The notes: a model not told the origin generated them from the letters alone. A DNA stretch of 64,000 bases from Rachycentron canadum (GCA_038496675.1 CM076651.1:19369404-19433403); one strand, 5' to 3'. Counted from the first letter of the stretch, positions 1-13,531 are shown. Translations and numbers: made by a program.

Positions 1-214
1 TTCATAACAAGGAGGCTGCATCAGCAATGCAGACAGGAGGAAGCACAAGGAGGTGCACAAGCGCAGCCTGCTCCTCTATTGTCTGGAGCCCAATTGACGC
101 TCGGCAATCTCGCACAAACCAGACGCAAACAGGGGGAGGAAAAGAAAAAAAGAAAAGGGGTTTTGAAAGAAAACGTTTGAGAGCGGACGTTAACCGCCGC
201 CGCGTGCGTCTCAC

Positions 215-400
215 CTTCCGTCCCCGTCTGTGCGGCAAGTCGGTCCAAGTGAAAAGCTTTTGTTTCTGAAGTGGTGAGAAGATGCGGGGCAGGCTCGGCC
301 GCTTTCACTCATTCATCAGTTTCTTGCTAAAAGAGGAGGGTCGGTCCTGTTGGTCCCTGCACGCGCTCTGCACGAAAAAAAAAAAAAAAAAAAAAGACAT
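215..400 (-). other. Candidate first exon and promoter of a leftward gene
   Basis: On the minus strand, GGACGGAAG|GTGAGACG makes a good splice donor with the intron starting at 214. The flanking 180-350 is GC- and CpG-rich, unlike the AT-rich DNA to the right. A frame starting at an ATG near 310 (MSESGRACPASS...) stays open to the donor for about 32 codons, but I recognise no family. The exon may equally be non-coding 5'UTR. The rest of the gene would be to the left of the window. Confidence 0.35.
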
Positions 401-410
401 TACGAAAGTT

Positions 411-419
411 CCGGAAGTG
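411..419 (+). promoter_or_regulatory. ETS/GABP-type site CCGGAAGTG
   Basis: TTCCGGAAGTG is the consensus of GABPA/ETS sites typical of CpG promoters near transcription starts. It sits just upstream, in the minus direction, of the candidate first exon at 215-400, supporting a leftward promoter here. Confidence 0.4.
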
Positions 420-429
420 CACGAACATC

Positions 430-3141
430 CAAACAGTTGAGGTGACAGACGCTGCATGACAACACAAGTTTAACACAAAAAGTTAGGACTATATTTATTA
501 TGTGGGTAATAACTTACATTGCGTCATTTGTTATAATAACAACTATAATACTTATTATTATTATTGGTTGATTTTTGGGTCTTCACAAGAGAGTCCTTAA
601 GCCCTTTTCTTTCTTTTCTTTTTTCTTTTTCTGATAATGATTTGAATCAATAAATGAATAGACAGACAATTAGAAAATCAAAATGAAACATTGCTTTACT
701 TTTGAAGCCATATTTAAAGGCTGTTTTAATGGAAACAGGGTTAATTCAGTAGCCTTTGACATTCTTCTGCAGTTATTGAAGACATAATGTGGTTTATTGA
801 GACATTTTTAACAGATTAGATCTACTCATGTTTAAATGTGGGGCAGCTTAGCTGGAAAGAACATAACGCCACTTAGAAGAATGAAAAAGGTGCAGTTTGT
901 CCCAGCAGTGAAACAGCTGCCACTCAAGCAGGACAAAGGATCTAATTTAGCTTAAATAGGTAAGAACGTGTTCCTGTGTGTGGGGACACACCCAGATGGC
1001 CTTCTGTCAACAGACGATGTCAAAAGACCTGTTTGTTTCCACAGAAAAACATCTTGGAAGAGGGAACTGATACAATATGGGACCCTGCCATGGTAACACT
1101 GTTGCACCTGTCATCTAACTGCCATGACCGTCTTTCATGGGGGACGGGTCTTATTAATAAGAAATGTTTGCTTCATTCCACTCTTTTATACTGGTTCCAG
1201 GGAGGTATTGTGCACACTGACTCACTTAGTAGCCGCAAGTAAATTAACGTGTTTTATTTTTACTGCTACAACACACTGAATGAGTTTAGAGTTGTTATGT
1301 TTTTTACTGGTCAAAGTTCAGTCGGGCTGAAAGTTCAATGAACAAGTTCACCTCAAGGATCAGCTGTGGACAGAGAGCCACCTCCTAACTGAAATAAATG
1401 AGTGAAATTTGGTTCAACTGCACCATGAATACAGGCCGAAACACACAAAGCTGGAGTAGACCATTTCAAACCATTATCATCATCCAAATAGTGTCTTCGG
1501 TGGAAATCTTCAGTAACAGAAGGAATGGCAGAAGAGAATGTGTCTTTGGTATTGTAAGACTTTTTTTTTTTTTTTTAGAATATAGAGTTATTATAGAATA
1601 TAGTATACTATACCATATACTTATAGTTTATAGAGTATAGTTTGTACACACACGCACATATATGTGCGTGTGTGTATGTATTTCTGCTAAGGATTAAAGC
1701 TTGAGCTTCTTATGTCAGTTGATGCTTTTGCTGTTTTTGCGGTAGCCTGCAGATTCATGCCAGTGATTTGTGTTTGAGTCTGTCTTTCAGATTGTTGGGA
1801 GCTGAGCGAGATGGTTTCCTATTGACGATATGTCTGATCGCCTCAGTGAGACTGAGAGTGAAGCTGGGATTCACATGAACACAATAACAGGTTGCCATCT
1901 GCACACAGAGTTGCACTGTAACACCAGCTCATCTGAACAGCGTCACTGTATGCCTATTTGAATATGCTATAGTTTTTTAAAATGCTATAACGATTTCTCA
2001 GTTTGGTGTTTTCTTTACGGACTTCATGCTGATTTATGACTCTGATCAGCCGCACACATCAAGTCTGACCAAACATGCAGTAGCATTTCTTAGCTAACCT
2101 TCTTGAACTGCATTGTAGCTTCTCTTTTTCTCATTCATATAGTGCCCTCTATTGGACAGTACTGTGCAGTGCTTTGCATAACTGGGTTATGCAATTCTAA
2201 CAGTGGGTTGAGACTGAGGAGGCTGAGATAGCCACCTGTTTGGGACTGCACATCAAATTTATTATTTGATTGTTATTTGATTGATGTTTGTAGACACACA
2301 CACACTTACATACAAAATCTCCCCAATAGTGGATCTCAAACTGAAAAGACAGTACACAAATTCATAAGTGTTCTTTTAATTTGATTTGGGAGGAAAAATA
2401 TCAGCTGAGCAGAAGCTGATGATATGCTACATGGAATAAGAAGATCTTCTCTTTCTGGGATAACTATATGAGTCATTATTGTTCAAGGTCACGTGACAAC
2501 ATGAAACTGGTCTTGGTGATGTTGGTTCATATTGGCAGCTCTTCTTCCCGGACACATTGTTCAGCAGCACTTTTACTCTGAAAGGCAGAGCATGGTCTAG
2601 GGAATGCATCACAACACTGCTGTGGAAATTTCCATGAACAACACAAAGCAACAAGGGATTTACAATAGCTTTAGTACTCTCAATTACACTTTCTCCATAT
2701 TTCCCACTCTATCTTGCCTTCTCCCCCACTGATCTGTTATATGTTTCCTTCCATCTGTTATCAATTAACAATGTTGGGGAGAAGAGAACTACATGTAATG
2801 AAACCAGTGCTTTGACCATATTTTGGACTTGCTAAGAGATCAGCTACATTTATACTGTATGTGCAGTGATTCAAGGAGGTGATACTTCTCTTCTTCTCTT
2901 CTGGCACCAGGTTTTTTATGATGATATTTTTCTGTGGAGCAACAGAAGACACAGACACCATCGACTGCTCAGGAAACTTCTTCCTTTCACTCTCTCATCT
3001 CTAACACTTTTAGAAACTTCAGGCGTTGGGTCAATTTGAGGTAATTTCTCCTCACTATTGATGGTTTAGAGACCTTGACAATATATGTCAAAGAATTTAC
3101 AGAATTTCTGTAAAATTGATGATGTATACCTTTTATTTGCT
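430..3141. other. Intergenic DNA, no gene seen
   Basis: This is AT-rich sequence with short homopolymer runs (1560-1576 T-run) and a CA/TG-rich palindromic patch at about 1646-1680. No open frame here has recognisable domains or exon-like borders. Confidence 0.6.
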
Positions 3142-3636
3142 TGACCCAAAAAGCAGACCAGGACCACAATGGTGATAAGAGATAGAGTTTATTGCAAAAA
3201 GCTGTAGCTAGGTTTGGGACTGGGAGAAGGCTGTTGGGCTGGCAGATGTAGGATGGTGGAGCAGAGGTCCAGGAACAGAGATTGCCGGGGCAGAGGTGAT
3301 GGCACAACGTGATCAGTCGAGGACAGATGAGATGAACCAGGACTGGAGCTGTCACAAGGAATCCACTCAGGTAGACTGAATAATCTGGTAAAGAATGACT
3401 GTGGAACCAGAGTTGAAATACTGCTGGGCTGATGGATAACAGGGGAGCTGGAGGTGTAGAGTGAAGCCAGGGATGAGCAGGAGGGAATCCCATGCCTAAG
3501 ACACACAAGCACATATAAACAGAGAGAGAGAGAGACAACACAGGAAACACAAGGAAAAAAAGGGTAAAAAGGGAAAAACAGTGGAGACAAAAGGAGAAAG
3601 GGGAACACACCTGGGACCTAGACCAGGACCATGACA
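3142..3636 (-). repeat. Probable solo LTR / retroelement terminal repeat
   Basis: On the minus strand this begins TGTCATGGTCC and ends TTTGGGTCA, the TG...CA borders of an LTR. It contains CAATAAACT near the 3' end, a polyadenylation signal followed by a GT-rich stretch, as expected for R-U5. The plus-strand text 'gcagaccagg...gagtttattg...acacctggga...accatgacag' resembles long terminal repeats common in teleost genomes. No reverse transcriptase or gag is adjacent, and I see no clear target-site duplication. The open frames across it on the minus strand are an artefact of the repeat. Confidence 0.5.
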
Positions 3637-5911
3637 GTACAAAGCTGTTGCCCACATTTATATTAATTTATTAAAATTACTTTTACAATGCTTGAATTGA
3701 CTTAACTAATAATGATACTTTTGTTTGCACTTAATTCAATTTACATGTGTTCTATCAATTAACCAGTTTAGTGGAGATTACTCATTCACTGTGTGTGCAA
3801 AAACTTTCAAATAAACCTTGAAACAGGACTGTAACAGGTTTTTAATTTACATAAAATCAAATAACCCAGATTATGTGAAGCTAAGAAAGAAAGCTGGTGA
3901 ACAGGGAAAACTGTGTTTTGATGCACTGCTTTATTTTGTAAATGGCACAGTTTTACAGACATGTCACCAAACGATGGACACGCTGGGGAACTAAAATCTT
4001 AAACATTGTAAAGGAGAAGATCCTGTTGTAGGATTACAGAAACAAGTTTTTAAAGAATAACTGCTACAAGCCTCAAGGACCCAGAATCCCTTTTAAATAT
4101 GTAAATGTATACAGTGTAATGGTTGCCAGGCTGCATGCGCATCATGTGGACTGAACAGAAGAGACAGGAAGGATTCCTGTGGTTGTGATTTGTTAATATG
4201 ATCAGACAGCTCAAGATGGTGACTGCAACCAAACGCAATCAGAGACACTTTGAGCCGTTGTGTTGTCCTCATACATACGATAGAGGGAGCCACTCTCTGT
4301 GAAATACCATTCTGAAGCTTTGAGTATGCATCGAGTTCCCATTTAAAGCTGATACTCATACTATACAACTATAAAGGTGTTGGTATGAGCACAGAATCTG
4401 GCTGATTATTCAGTGTTCTGTTGACAGAGATTGAGCTCCCATGATGTGATTCATGAAAAACAGAGGAGCTGTTGCTGCCAAGTGTGCATGGACACAGGAC
4501 CCTCCCACTGTGAAAAAGGTGGATGTTCAGGGGCTCTCCATGTTTCACTTTTTTGAACCTTTTACACACTTTTTTTTCTTAAATCTGTATCTGTGCAGAG
4601 TCTTACTTTGCTGAAGGGAATAACCAACAATACACAGATTGGTGATATCAAAATAGAAATAACTTTAGGATTAATTAAGTGTAAAAAAAATTATGTATTA
4701 TGTATACTGGTTTATGTTATAATAGCATAGCATGTAATTGATATGATAAATATCAATTTATGCATTATGCATGCTGGCTCTCTAGCATGGCATGATAGAA
4801 CACTAATTGACTAGAAATGGCGTTATGTGGCATTTATGGCCCTCACACCCTCCCGCACTTGGGGGTATGGTTGACGACACGTCATGACAGGTCTGGGAGG
4901 GTTCAGTGGTGGACACAGTCCGCTGGTATATTTCTGTCATCACGTAAACAGTTATGTACATCTGCCACTTCAATACTGACTCCTTTAAGAATATGACAAT
5001 TAGTATTCAGTTGGCATATGGATGGTGCAGATAGTGAGTTATAGCCTTACAGTATGTTTCTCACATCCTCCAAATGTTATTCATGTCATGGAATCAGCAT
5101 TTAGACTGTACAGACCATTCTCACAGTGCATAGAGTAACATAGGTTGAAGTAATAACATTAAAGGAAGCTGCATTATATTCAAGTGTTCAGGGTCCTGGT
5201 ATTGTACATGGTGGCTCAGTAGTGTAGCTTACTGTGATATTCATTAATATCAGCTGTAGCACCTGTGCACCTCCTGCTAAAACAACCTAAAATGTCCACA
5301 GTGTGAAACCTCATGAACTCCACTTTGTACTTGAATTGTGTGTATATTATCTCATCATCAGTATCATCCATTGTTTCAAGGTCTGTGTGTGTGTGTCTGT
5401 GTGTGCACGTCTAAGTGTGTGCAGTGTGTGTGTGTGTGTGTGTGCAGTGCAGCAGAGAGGAAATCACGTGTCATCTCCACTGCTCACTTATCAGCTCTGC
5501 CATATGCTGCTTTATGCAAAAACAGAGTCTTGTTGAGAGGCCTTCTGTCAAATTGAATAGAAGAAATGCACAGATAAAACTATAGTGGATCTTTTTTTAA
5601 TATATCCCCCTGTTACTGCAAGATATCCTCAACTTTCAGTTATTCCAGTGTGCAGCAACAAGGCAAATCTGCAGGCAGACAATTTCGTTCTGGTGTCTGC
5701 TAATACAGTGGGGTACCAGTGTTCTCCTTGTGCATTGCTATCCTCTCTAGACTCTCTAGATTAGTGCATTCCTGTGTGATTTCCCATCAGCTCTGCTCTT
5801 ATTTCTTCTGCTGTATTCTTTTGCTCTACTGCTTCTACTTTTCTATTCCTGTCTGAAGGCTTCTTTCTTCCATTGTCAGCCATCTGTTCTATTAGGTATC
5901 TCAGTCTCTTA

Positions 5912-5956
<45 letters not shown>

Positions 5957-7860
5957 AGGTTGTCTTATAATGGGATAGGATTTTATTATGGTCTGACCCA
6001 TCTTAAAAACAAAAACAGCTTGGCAGACACCTGTCCACCTTCATACACAAATGCAGCCTGCAGATCTGATATGAAGCACATGGCATTCTGCGCAGAGGGG
6101 AGTTTGCTGAAATGTTAGCCACTGCAGCTTTGTGTGGTATTAATATTGTGGGTCTTTGTGACTGTCAACCTATCATAATGTTCTCCTGCCCTCTTAGTGG
6201 ATAAGAAATATGAGTGAAGCTGTAATAGCGACCCAAATTTCAATCAGTATGTATAATTTTATCTCTGCCTACCAATATTCCTTTAACATTTCCTTTAGGA
6301 CGCTGGGCCACTGGGATGAGTGATTTTAGGGGGAGCACACCTCTTTTGAGGTCACTGGTCTGGCACACACGCTGTGATAACTTCCTGTGGCGCTGTGCAA
6401 GGTAAAAGCAGCTGGTCACAAATTTGTTCACTTCCACCAACTTGATGGCAAATACATTTATAAAAAACTGACCGTGACCACAATTACCTGCAGTAATCAA
6501 CTATCCATTCCCTTGATTTTCTTCCACTCTGTGCACAAAATATTTTGCAAACAGACCCATAATGCTTCACCATAAGTTAACAAAGCATTAAAAAGCAGAG
6601 TCTTAAGAGCAAAAAGTGAATCGGTTTAAAATGTTCAATTTCTGGCAAACAAATGGTTATCGTGCCAGTGTCAAACCAACATTCGTTAATCTGGTTCCAA
6701 CAAAAACAACCCTAATAATCCCAGTCTTCTCTCCACTGTCATCATCACAGATTTCACTGTCTGCTCTGCGGCAGGATATGCTGGGACACAGCCCAAACAA
6801 AATGCTGACAAGGACCAAAGCTTTCCCGTCACGCACATTACAGTAATTAACTCTGCATTCAGAGGATGAAAAAGGTGGTGTGACTTTGTGAGGCATAAAT
6901 AGTTTGTGAAAAAATGAAGGCAAAACTTGATGACTGGTCTCTCATGTTGCACTCAGCTTTTTGAGCACCAGGCTACAAATTCTATTGGGATCAGAAATAT
7001 AATCAAATTTTTTAAAAATTCTAAGATGATTGAAATATTCATTTCAAGAATAAGTGTTTGTGTTCATTCAGATAAGTTGTAAGAGCTGCTTGTTACTTTC
7101 TGTCATGACTTCCAGAGGGCAGAAAAGAAGAAGAAAGAGAATTAATGAAAGGGGCAAGATAAACGAGAGCAGCTTCTCTTTCCCCTTCCTGAGGTGTATG
7201 ATTATTTATCATAGCAGTAAATAATTGCTCTGGCATTTCCAAAGCAGTGACATGAAAGCAGAGAAATGACTTCTGGTGTTTGGAGATATTTAATGATGCG
7301 TATATTTCTTTTCCATCCTACGTGAATGTGATTTGGAATAAAAGCTATGGTCAGTTTCTTCATTGACAGGGGGTGGTAGCTTCATTTTAAAACCCAGCAT
7401 GTGTGTGTTCCTCAGCAGGGTCATAAGATGTTTCTGGGGATTTAACTCTATCAAGAGTGTCTCCGGTGTTTGAGAGACATATTTTTAAATGCACGACACA
7501 TTGACTTTTTAGAATTAAAGAAAGGCCTCTGCTTCTGAGACAAAGCTACTGATCTGCTCCTGTATATTAGGCTGAAGGTGTGTGTGTATGTATGTATACA
7601 GTTAATTCATATCACAGTGATTTCTGTGATGGTAAAACGTCAGATTTGTGACTTGTTTCTATTTTAATGAATCTTCATCTTTGATGCACATTCCCCCCAC
7701 CCCTTTGTTTTCATGCTGTTTTGGGATCAGGTCTGGCTGTGCATGCATGTTAGTTCATGTAAGTGTGCGTGTTAGTGCCTTTGGGACCGTCCACAGGTGA
7801 GATGGTCATGTGCTCTAAGTGTTCAGTGTTCAGTGTTCAGGTGAGAGCTGCCTCCCACTG
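3637..7860. other. Intergenic DNA with microsatellites, no gene seen
   Basis: Mostly AT-rich unique-looking sequence. It includes an imperfect TG repeat (about 5388-5446), a CT repeat (5913-5952) and a small triplicated GTTCAGT unit near 7820-7842. No coding exon is supported. Confidence 0.6.
5913..5952. repeat. (CT)n microsatellite
   Basis: About 20 uninterrupted CT units. Confidence 0.95.
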
Positions 7861-7879
7861 TTTCCGCCACCGAAAACGT

Positions 7880-7982
7880 GTTTTAATATGAAAACCTGTT
7901 AAAATCCCCGTCACCCGGTGGCCAATCAAACCATCCATAAAGTTTTTACCGGCTCCCTCGGTGTCAGTCGTGTGGCCCAAAG
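7880..7982 (+). promoter_or_regulatory. Candidate promoter with CCAAT box
   Basis: A GGCCAATCA box at about 7919-7927 lies roughly 60 bp before the ATG at 7983, in a locally CpG-richer stretch (CCGCCACCG, CACCCGG, CCCTCGG). This fits a promoter for the candidate exon that follows. Confidence 0.4.
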
Positions 7983-8094
7983 ATGAACTTCTTTCCCGGT
8001 TCAACCATGGAGCCTGTCCTGGTCTGTCTTTACCGAGCTGGAGCTGCTGAAGGCCTCCAGCTTCACTCAGACCTGGCTTTCTTCTCCTCCATGT
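7983..8094 (+). CDS. Candidate first coding exon, gene not recognised
   Basis: An ATG opens a 37-codon frame (MNFFPGSTMEPVLVCLYRAG..., ending ...LAFFSSM plus one base) and stops at a perfect donor, T|GTAAGT. A second ATG at codon 9 is also possible. A CCAAT box lies just upstream, and the following intron begins with GCTAGC/GTTAGC-rich DNA common after fish first exons. I recognise no protein family. The only downstream exon I could join in frame is 13452-13531, and no further exon was found. It may be an uncharacterised gene overlapping the bsn 5' region, an alternative upstream exon, or a chance structure. Confidence 0.35.
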
Positions 8095-10435
8095 GTAAGT
8101 GACTTAAAGCTACATAATGTTACATGTCTGTTTTCATTAATGAGCGGCTACAGTAGCACGATAGCGTTAGCTAACCCGCCGTTACCAACGTTATGAATGC
8201 GTCTGACAAATGTTGCTATGCTAACTGGCTAATGCTAGCGGCTAATGGTTGTGGCTGGATTGTGTTTTGTTGGCTTTGGTGTACTCAGGGTTAGAGTTGT
8301 GCTTGTTGTGTGTTAAGTGTCCACCCTCACTGTGCCCTAAAACACCCAGTAGACTGACAAGGTGAAGTGTGTGTGTGTGTGTGTGTGGGTGTGGTAACAT
8401 TAGCTGCTAACAAGTGGCTAATTTAAACTTTAGCTAGCTAACTTTAAGTTGATTTCCATTAGCTGGTAACTTATTGTTGGCCATTATAAGGCTAATAAAA
8501 ATGATATAGTTTGATAACAATTTGTCGACCATGCAGTCGCAACAGGAAAACCAAGCCAAAAACCTTTCATGCTGACAATTTAGTTTTAATTCATTTCAGT
8601 CTGTAAATTTGAATTGACTATTTCTGACTGAGCTTGAACTTTGCAATGGGGGAAAGACAAAGTTTCCTCATCCTCACCCTTTGTGATGGAAAGAGAGAAA
8701 TTATTAAAAAAATGGAAAAGATTAACTTTAATTTAACTCTTCCCTAATCTCATACTCCAAATAAATAGTATCTGAATCAGTTGAGATGTGCAAAATGAGA
8801 ACAGACATGAACGATGTTGGTTTTCACCAAGATCATCATCCACACATTTGTGCTGCAGATTATATGGGCTGTTCAAAAAATCTTTGGATGCTTGTAGATG
8901 TAATGAATTATAAAAACAATTCTCAGTTGATTATTAGTATGTTCGTGAAGTCAAAAGAAGAGCAGATACACTGGAAGGGGCTAAATGAAGCGGGCAGTCT
9001 CCTCTGTTGCTACCAGTGGACTTGGCCAGTGAAAGTGCTGATTGGGGGCTACCCCACCTATCACTCATTCAATCAGCCTTTCAGGGCTGACCTATAGGGT
9101 TTCCCTGACTTGGCCTGCTGCTCAAAGTGAAGTGGAGCGCTGGCACGTTGCTCATTTTAATCTCCTTAAGTATTCGCCCCCACAGAAGCGTCAATGAGCC
9201 AGTCTGTCAAAGTGATTGATTCTGGTGCTGCAGGTTTCCTGAGCGGCCATGACTCCTGTGCTGGAGCAGGAAACTGGATGTTGGATTCCGCAATTCATCA
9301 GCCACTTCATGATAGCAGATTGAAAAGAGACCGTTTGGATTCCTGCCATTACAGTCTAGTACTATAGAAATGACAAATCTTGGTGGTTACTTTAAAGCCT
9401 CCCAAAGCCCATTCCCAAGTTTGTCTTGCTTGATGTGGTCAGCCGAGTCTCAACAGGCATTTGCCTAGTTAAAAGCCTGTGGACTAAAATAATTGCAGGT
9501 GATCTAACTCTCTGACAAATCAGAACCAGAACACACAACAAATAAGGTGATGGATTCCCAGAATTCCCAGTACTTCTGCACTGTTTTCAGAGTTTGTTTC
9601 CTAAAGGGTTAGTTTCACCAAATTATCTGCACATAAAAAAATCGACTAACTTCTACAAGTATGTATTATATTGCTGGTTTTAGATTAGATATTATGAAGT
9701 GAAGTGAAATGAAGTCTCTCATGAAGTGTAACACTCAATGGCATCATTTGTTTACAGAAACAATGTCCAAGTGAAGATAATATAAGCATTACAAAACACT
9801 TATATCTGAAGGTTTAAAGCTGCTGTAATCCCCATGTTTCTACAGACAGTAGATCACATGACTACTGTCTTTGTGCAAGGTAGTGACAAATCTCACTCTC
9901 AGTAGTACCACTCATCTTTACAGTGTGCCGTTTCAGCTTCTTTCAAACAGTGCAACTTAACTGTTAGATCGCTCTCATCAGTCCCATTTTTGGCCACATA
10001 GGTGGCTAAACCAATGCCAAACACTTTTTGTGAACATTTAGCTGCCACAGGAGACCAAAACTGAGCTAAAGATGAGTTAAATCCATCAGAATACTGAGCT
10101 TCTGACCTTTGTTCTTGTCCTTTGGGAGCAGGATATTGTGAAAAGAATCTGAGCACAAATACCCAGACTCACGTGTCCAAGTCACTTGCCATAATGCGCA
10201 AAGCTCTCTGTCAAGCAGCATTGGACTGAAAATGAAAAATGGCCCTGGACTTTTGACTCAAACCACCCCTTTTCCAAAACTATCTGCATGACTGCTTTTG
10301 TGATTTATGTTTTTTTTTAAGCTAAAATCTATGACATTTTACATATATATTGCACAGCAAAGATGACAAAGCACCTACTGCCACATCTGTGCTGATTTAC
10401 CAGGTCTATGCTGTAAAAACATTGTACATTTATAT

Positions 10436-10500
10436 TTACATTTGGCAGATCCTTTTATTCAAAGCGACTTGCAATTGTCAGTACCTGATTATTGTGACTA
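10436..10500 (+). repeat. Fragment of a common fish dispersed repeat
   Basis: The stretch TTTACATTTGGCAGATCC followed by TTTTATTCAAAGCGACTTGC is a diverged form of the 'catttagcagacgcttttatccaaagcgactta' sequence found in very many fish introns. It is too short to classify. Confidence 0.55.
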
Positions 10501-13104
10501 TAAACAATATGCATTTCCTGAAATGTCTATAGAGATATCACTGGTATTGCTGATGAAATATTTCTCAGTAGTTCTTCATACCCTGGTAATTCGGAGTATA
10601 GAGATTGGTTGGTAAATACACAGTATATTCATGACTAGGGGTGGTACAAAGCCAAAATCTGACAGTTCGGCACTAAGCTCCGTTGTCCTTGTGGAGTACT
10701 TGTTTTTGTATGCACTGCTCCGAATGAATTCAACATTGTTACATTTAAGTGCCTCAGTTTTGGTGCTTAACTCTGTAATTTTGCAAGTAGAGCTTTAGTT
10801 TTTCTCTTCAAGGTCTTCACAATAATGCTTTTGTCAATTTTCTGCTCTTTTCACGCCTTTCAGTGTTTTCACGGATGAATCACATGTTAACTCTGAGGAT
10901 GTCCCTATTTTGCCTCTGCTTGACTTTGGGCCGCTGTTTATGTGCAGAATCACTGATCCTGCCAAAAACACTCACTTTGGGTAGAATCTTTCTGGAAGTT
11001 CAGAGATCATGAGTTGTAACTTATGCTGATTCCACTATTATTTTTCTATTTTACTATTATGTTTTAAATGTTGTAAATGTTTTGCACTTTTCTGCTGTTC
11101 CTGATACAACCCTGTTAAAAAGATCACTTCAGACATTTTTTTTAAAAATTGAACACGGTCATATCTGTTTGTAAGAACTAATAAAAAGTGATAGATAAAA
11201 TAATAATTAAAAAACCCCCAAAAACTAAATTACAAAGAGTACAAAATTGTGAAGTTTGAGAGCCAAGAGAAACTCAGGAGAAAATGTCTTCTCTTGTCTT
11301 TGTAGCTGCTGCGGTAGTTTTGTCTCTTCGCTCTAACCTGAGAGAGATGCTGCACAGTGTACATGCAGCGCTGGAGTTTGCTGGCAGGGTTTACTCATCT
11401 CTATAAAGTCTGGTCTCAGAGGGAGACACTTGGCATCAGAACAAAGAGTGGACCTTTTTCCAGTGACTGAATCCATGAGACGCCACTTGGAGGCTGTTAT
11501 CTGACTGACTTTATTGTTATTGTTGGACACAATGGATTTCATACCCTTCTCTCACCTTGTTTTTACCCAAACTCTGTCTTTCTCTTAAATATGTTTCTGG
11601 TGCCGTTAAATATTTACTGGCTTTAGTGTTTATGTGAGTTTGTCCTTGCTGTGGTTGTTTGCTGCTGCTGCTCTAACTGATACTGATGCTGAGCACTTTT
11701 ATGTCTCTCTCATTTTATGCCAAATACAATTTGATGAAGGTAAAAAGTCTTTCAAAACAGAAAATTTAGCTGCTGTGGTCAGCACAAATGAAGAAAGCTT
11801 AGCTATTAAAGTTATATTATTTCTGCATCGTGATGATGACTGTCGACGTCTGCCTTTTCATCTTCTTGTTTTGCCTTTGATCAGCTCTAACTGCTTCAAC
11901 AACCCACTGGAGTGGTGTCATGTCCAAACCAGCAGGGAGCCTCGAGGCAAAAACGAACTGTGGGCCCCAAATGAGTCAAAAACAAATTTAAATTGGAACA
12001 AGCCACCGTGTACATTTTAACACAAGCAGGGAAGTAATTACCGCTGTGAACATAGAGGTTATGTCATTAAAATTGTTTGGAATTTGGAGGTTTTGACACA
12101 CTGAAATTTGATTGTTATTTAAAAACCTAAATTTGAATTACATATGTAGCTCCAGGATGTAATCAAATGAGATAGTATTGACATAAACTATAAAATGAAT
12201 AAATGTAATGTGGATTCTTTTTTTTTTTTTTTGTGAATTTATATTTAATATTTAACACAGTTTTAATACCAGACTGGTTGGAGTCAACGATATCTGCGCC
12301 ACAGCCCTGAAGGTCGAGGACTGCTTTAAGGCCTTGAGATTTGACCGCGCGTTTTATTCTCATTCCCAAAGTATTTTACCACAGATGCACGATGATGGTC
12401 AAGAGGCCAGGGACATTTGCCCATTTTGCCATATCATAAAACCTCAAAATCCCACATCATTTCTTGCCTTAGTGTAAGAGCAGTGGTTTGTTTAAAAAAA
12501 AAAAAAAAAATGATGTTGTCAATTGTCAAAAAACTATTCCTATATGTGCACCTGGATTGAAACCAGTTTATTAGCTTATGGTCTTAACTTTCATCCTTTT
12601 CTAACCTCTTTGAAATACAGTACATTTCTGAGCTGTCCTGCCTAATAGCAGCCAAACAAATGGCTCCAAAACCTGCAGCCTTCCTAGCAGAAGTCATTCT
12701 TTCTCCTTATGGATGTTTGGCTATTTGCACAAAATGAAACAAAGAGATTATGATATACAGTATTATTGCTCATGGTACATCGGCAAAATGCCTTTAGCTG
12801 GTGCTTTTTGTATATTCTAAAATGTCAAAATATCTTCATCTTGTCACTTGTTTGTTATTTCATTTATATATGTATTATTATACGTTTCTTTTACACTCCG
12901 CCCGCTGCAGCCTGTCCAGATGTGCTTTGCCACATTCAACAGACAAACGGCTTCCTGCTGCGTTAGCTCATGTTGATCAGCTCTAATTCATTCTGGAGAA
13001 ACTGTGAGGGCCCAGCAGGTGTGTAACACCGTCAAGAGGTTTTGGACACGTGATGCTCCAGTGCAGTCGGTCCTGACGCCCCTGCGCGTCCACGTCACTC
13101 CTCG

Positions 13105-13139
13105 TGAGAGAGAGAGTGTGTGTGTGTGTGTGTGTGTGT
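13105..13139. repeat. (GA)n(GT)n compound microsatellite
   Basis: A short GA run passes directly into about 12 GT units, 0.85 kb upstream of the bsn ATG. Confidence 0.95.
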
Positions 13140-13451
13140 TGCGTGAACGCGCACGCACCGTGTAGCTTCCTCCCTCTCCTTCCTTCACTCTCCACTTCCC
13201 CTCTTCACCACCAGCAGCGTGAGAGTCAGAAAGCGCGGCCCCGAGCTTGTGGTCGCGCACCTCTGCACTTTCAAGTAAATGTATGATCATGGGAACATGA
13301 TGTTTACACGCTGTGCTGGAAATCCGCACAATGTTGTGTTTGTCTTCACGTCTGTTTGTCTGGTGGTTGATCCTTCATTGGTCATTGTTGAGCTTCATCG
13401 CTGCATTCAGAGAATCATAAATGAGTTTTTTTTTTTTTTTTTTGGCTTTAG

Positions 13452-13531
13452 GTTTGAACCTGAATTTCCAAGAGTCACAAGATTTACTCGAACAGAGTGG
13501 AGGCAATGATCAGGGACTAAACGACCTCACT
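13452..13531 (+). CDS. Candidate second exon upstream of bsn
   Basis: A long T-tract ends TTTGGCTTTAG|, then 80 bases lead to CTCACT|GTGAGT, a near-ideal donor. Joined to the phase-1 end of 7983-8094, it reads without a stop (CLNLNFQESQDLLEQ...NDLT, 27 codons) and ends in phase 0. The two other frames are less favourable; one has an internal stop. The run is short enough to stay open by chance. It could also be a non-coding 5' exon of bsn, since it lies 453 bp before that ATG. Confidence 0.25.

Larger units (their letters stand above)
8095..13451 (+). other. Intergenic or candidate-intron DNA, no other gene seen
   Basis: The stretch holds a (GT)n repeat (8367-8388), a fragment of the 'CATTTGGCAGATCC..TTTATTCAAAGCGACTT' dispersed repeat near 10436-10475, a 'TAGGGGTGG'-type transposon-end-like patch near 10635, several A/T runs and nothing with coding character. 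The open frame at 11634-12020 lacks motifs and a credible start. Confidence 0.5.

Noticed and set aside
2987..3655. 222-codon open frame on the minus strand
   Set aside because: It runs through the LTR-like repeat; it has pyrimidine-rich, Leu/Ser/Pro-rich composition, no domain and no start context.
5707..5726. TACAGTGGGGTACC as a Tc1-type end
   Set aside because: Diverges from the family end after ten bases and has no partner.
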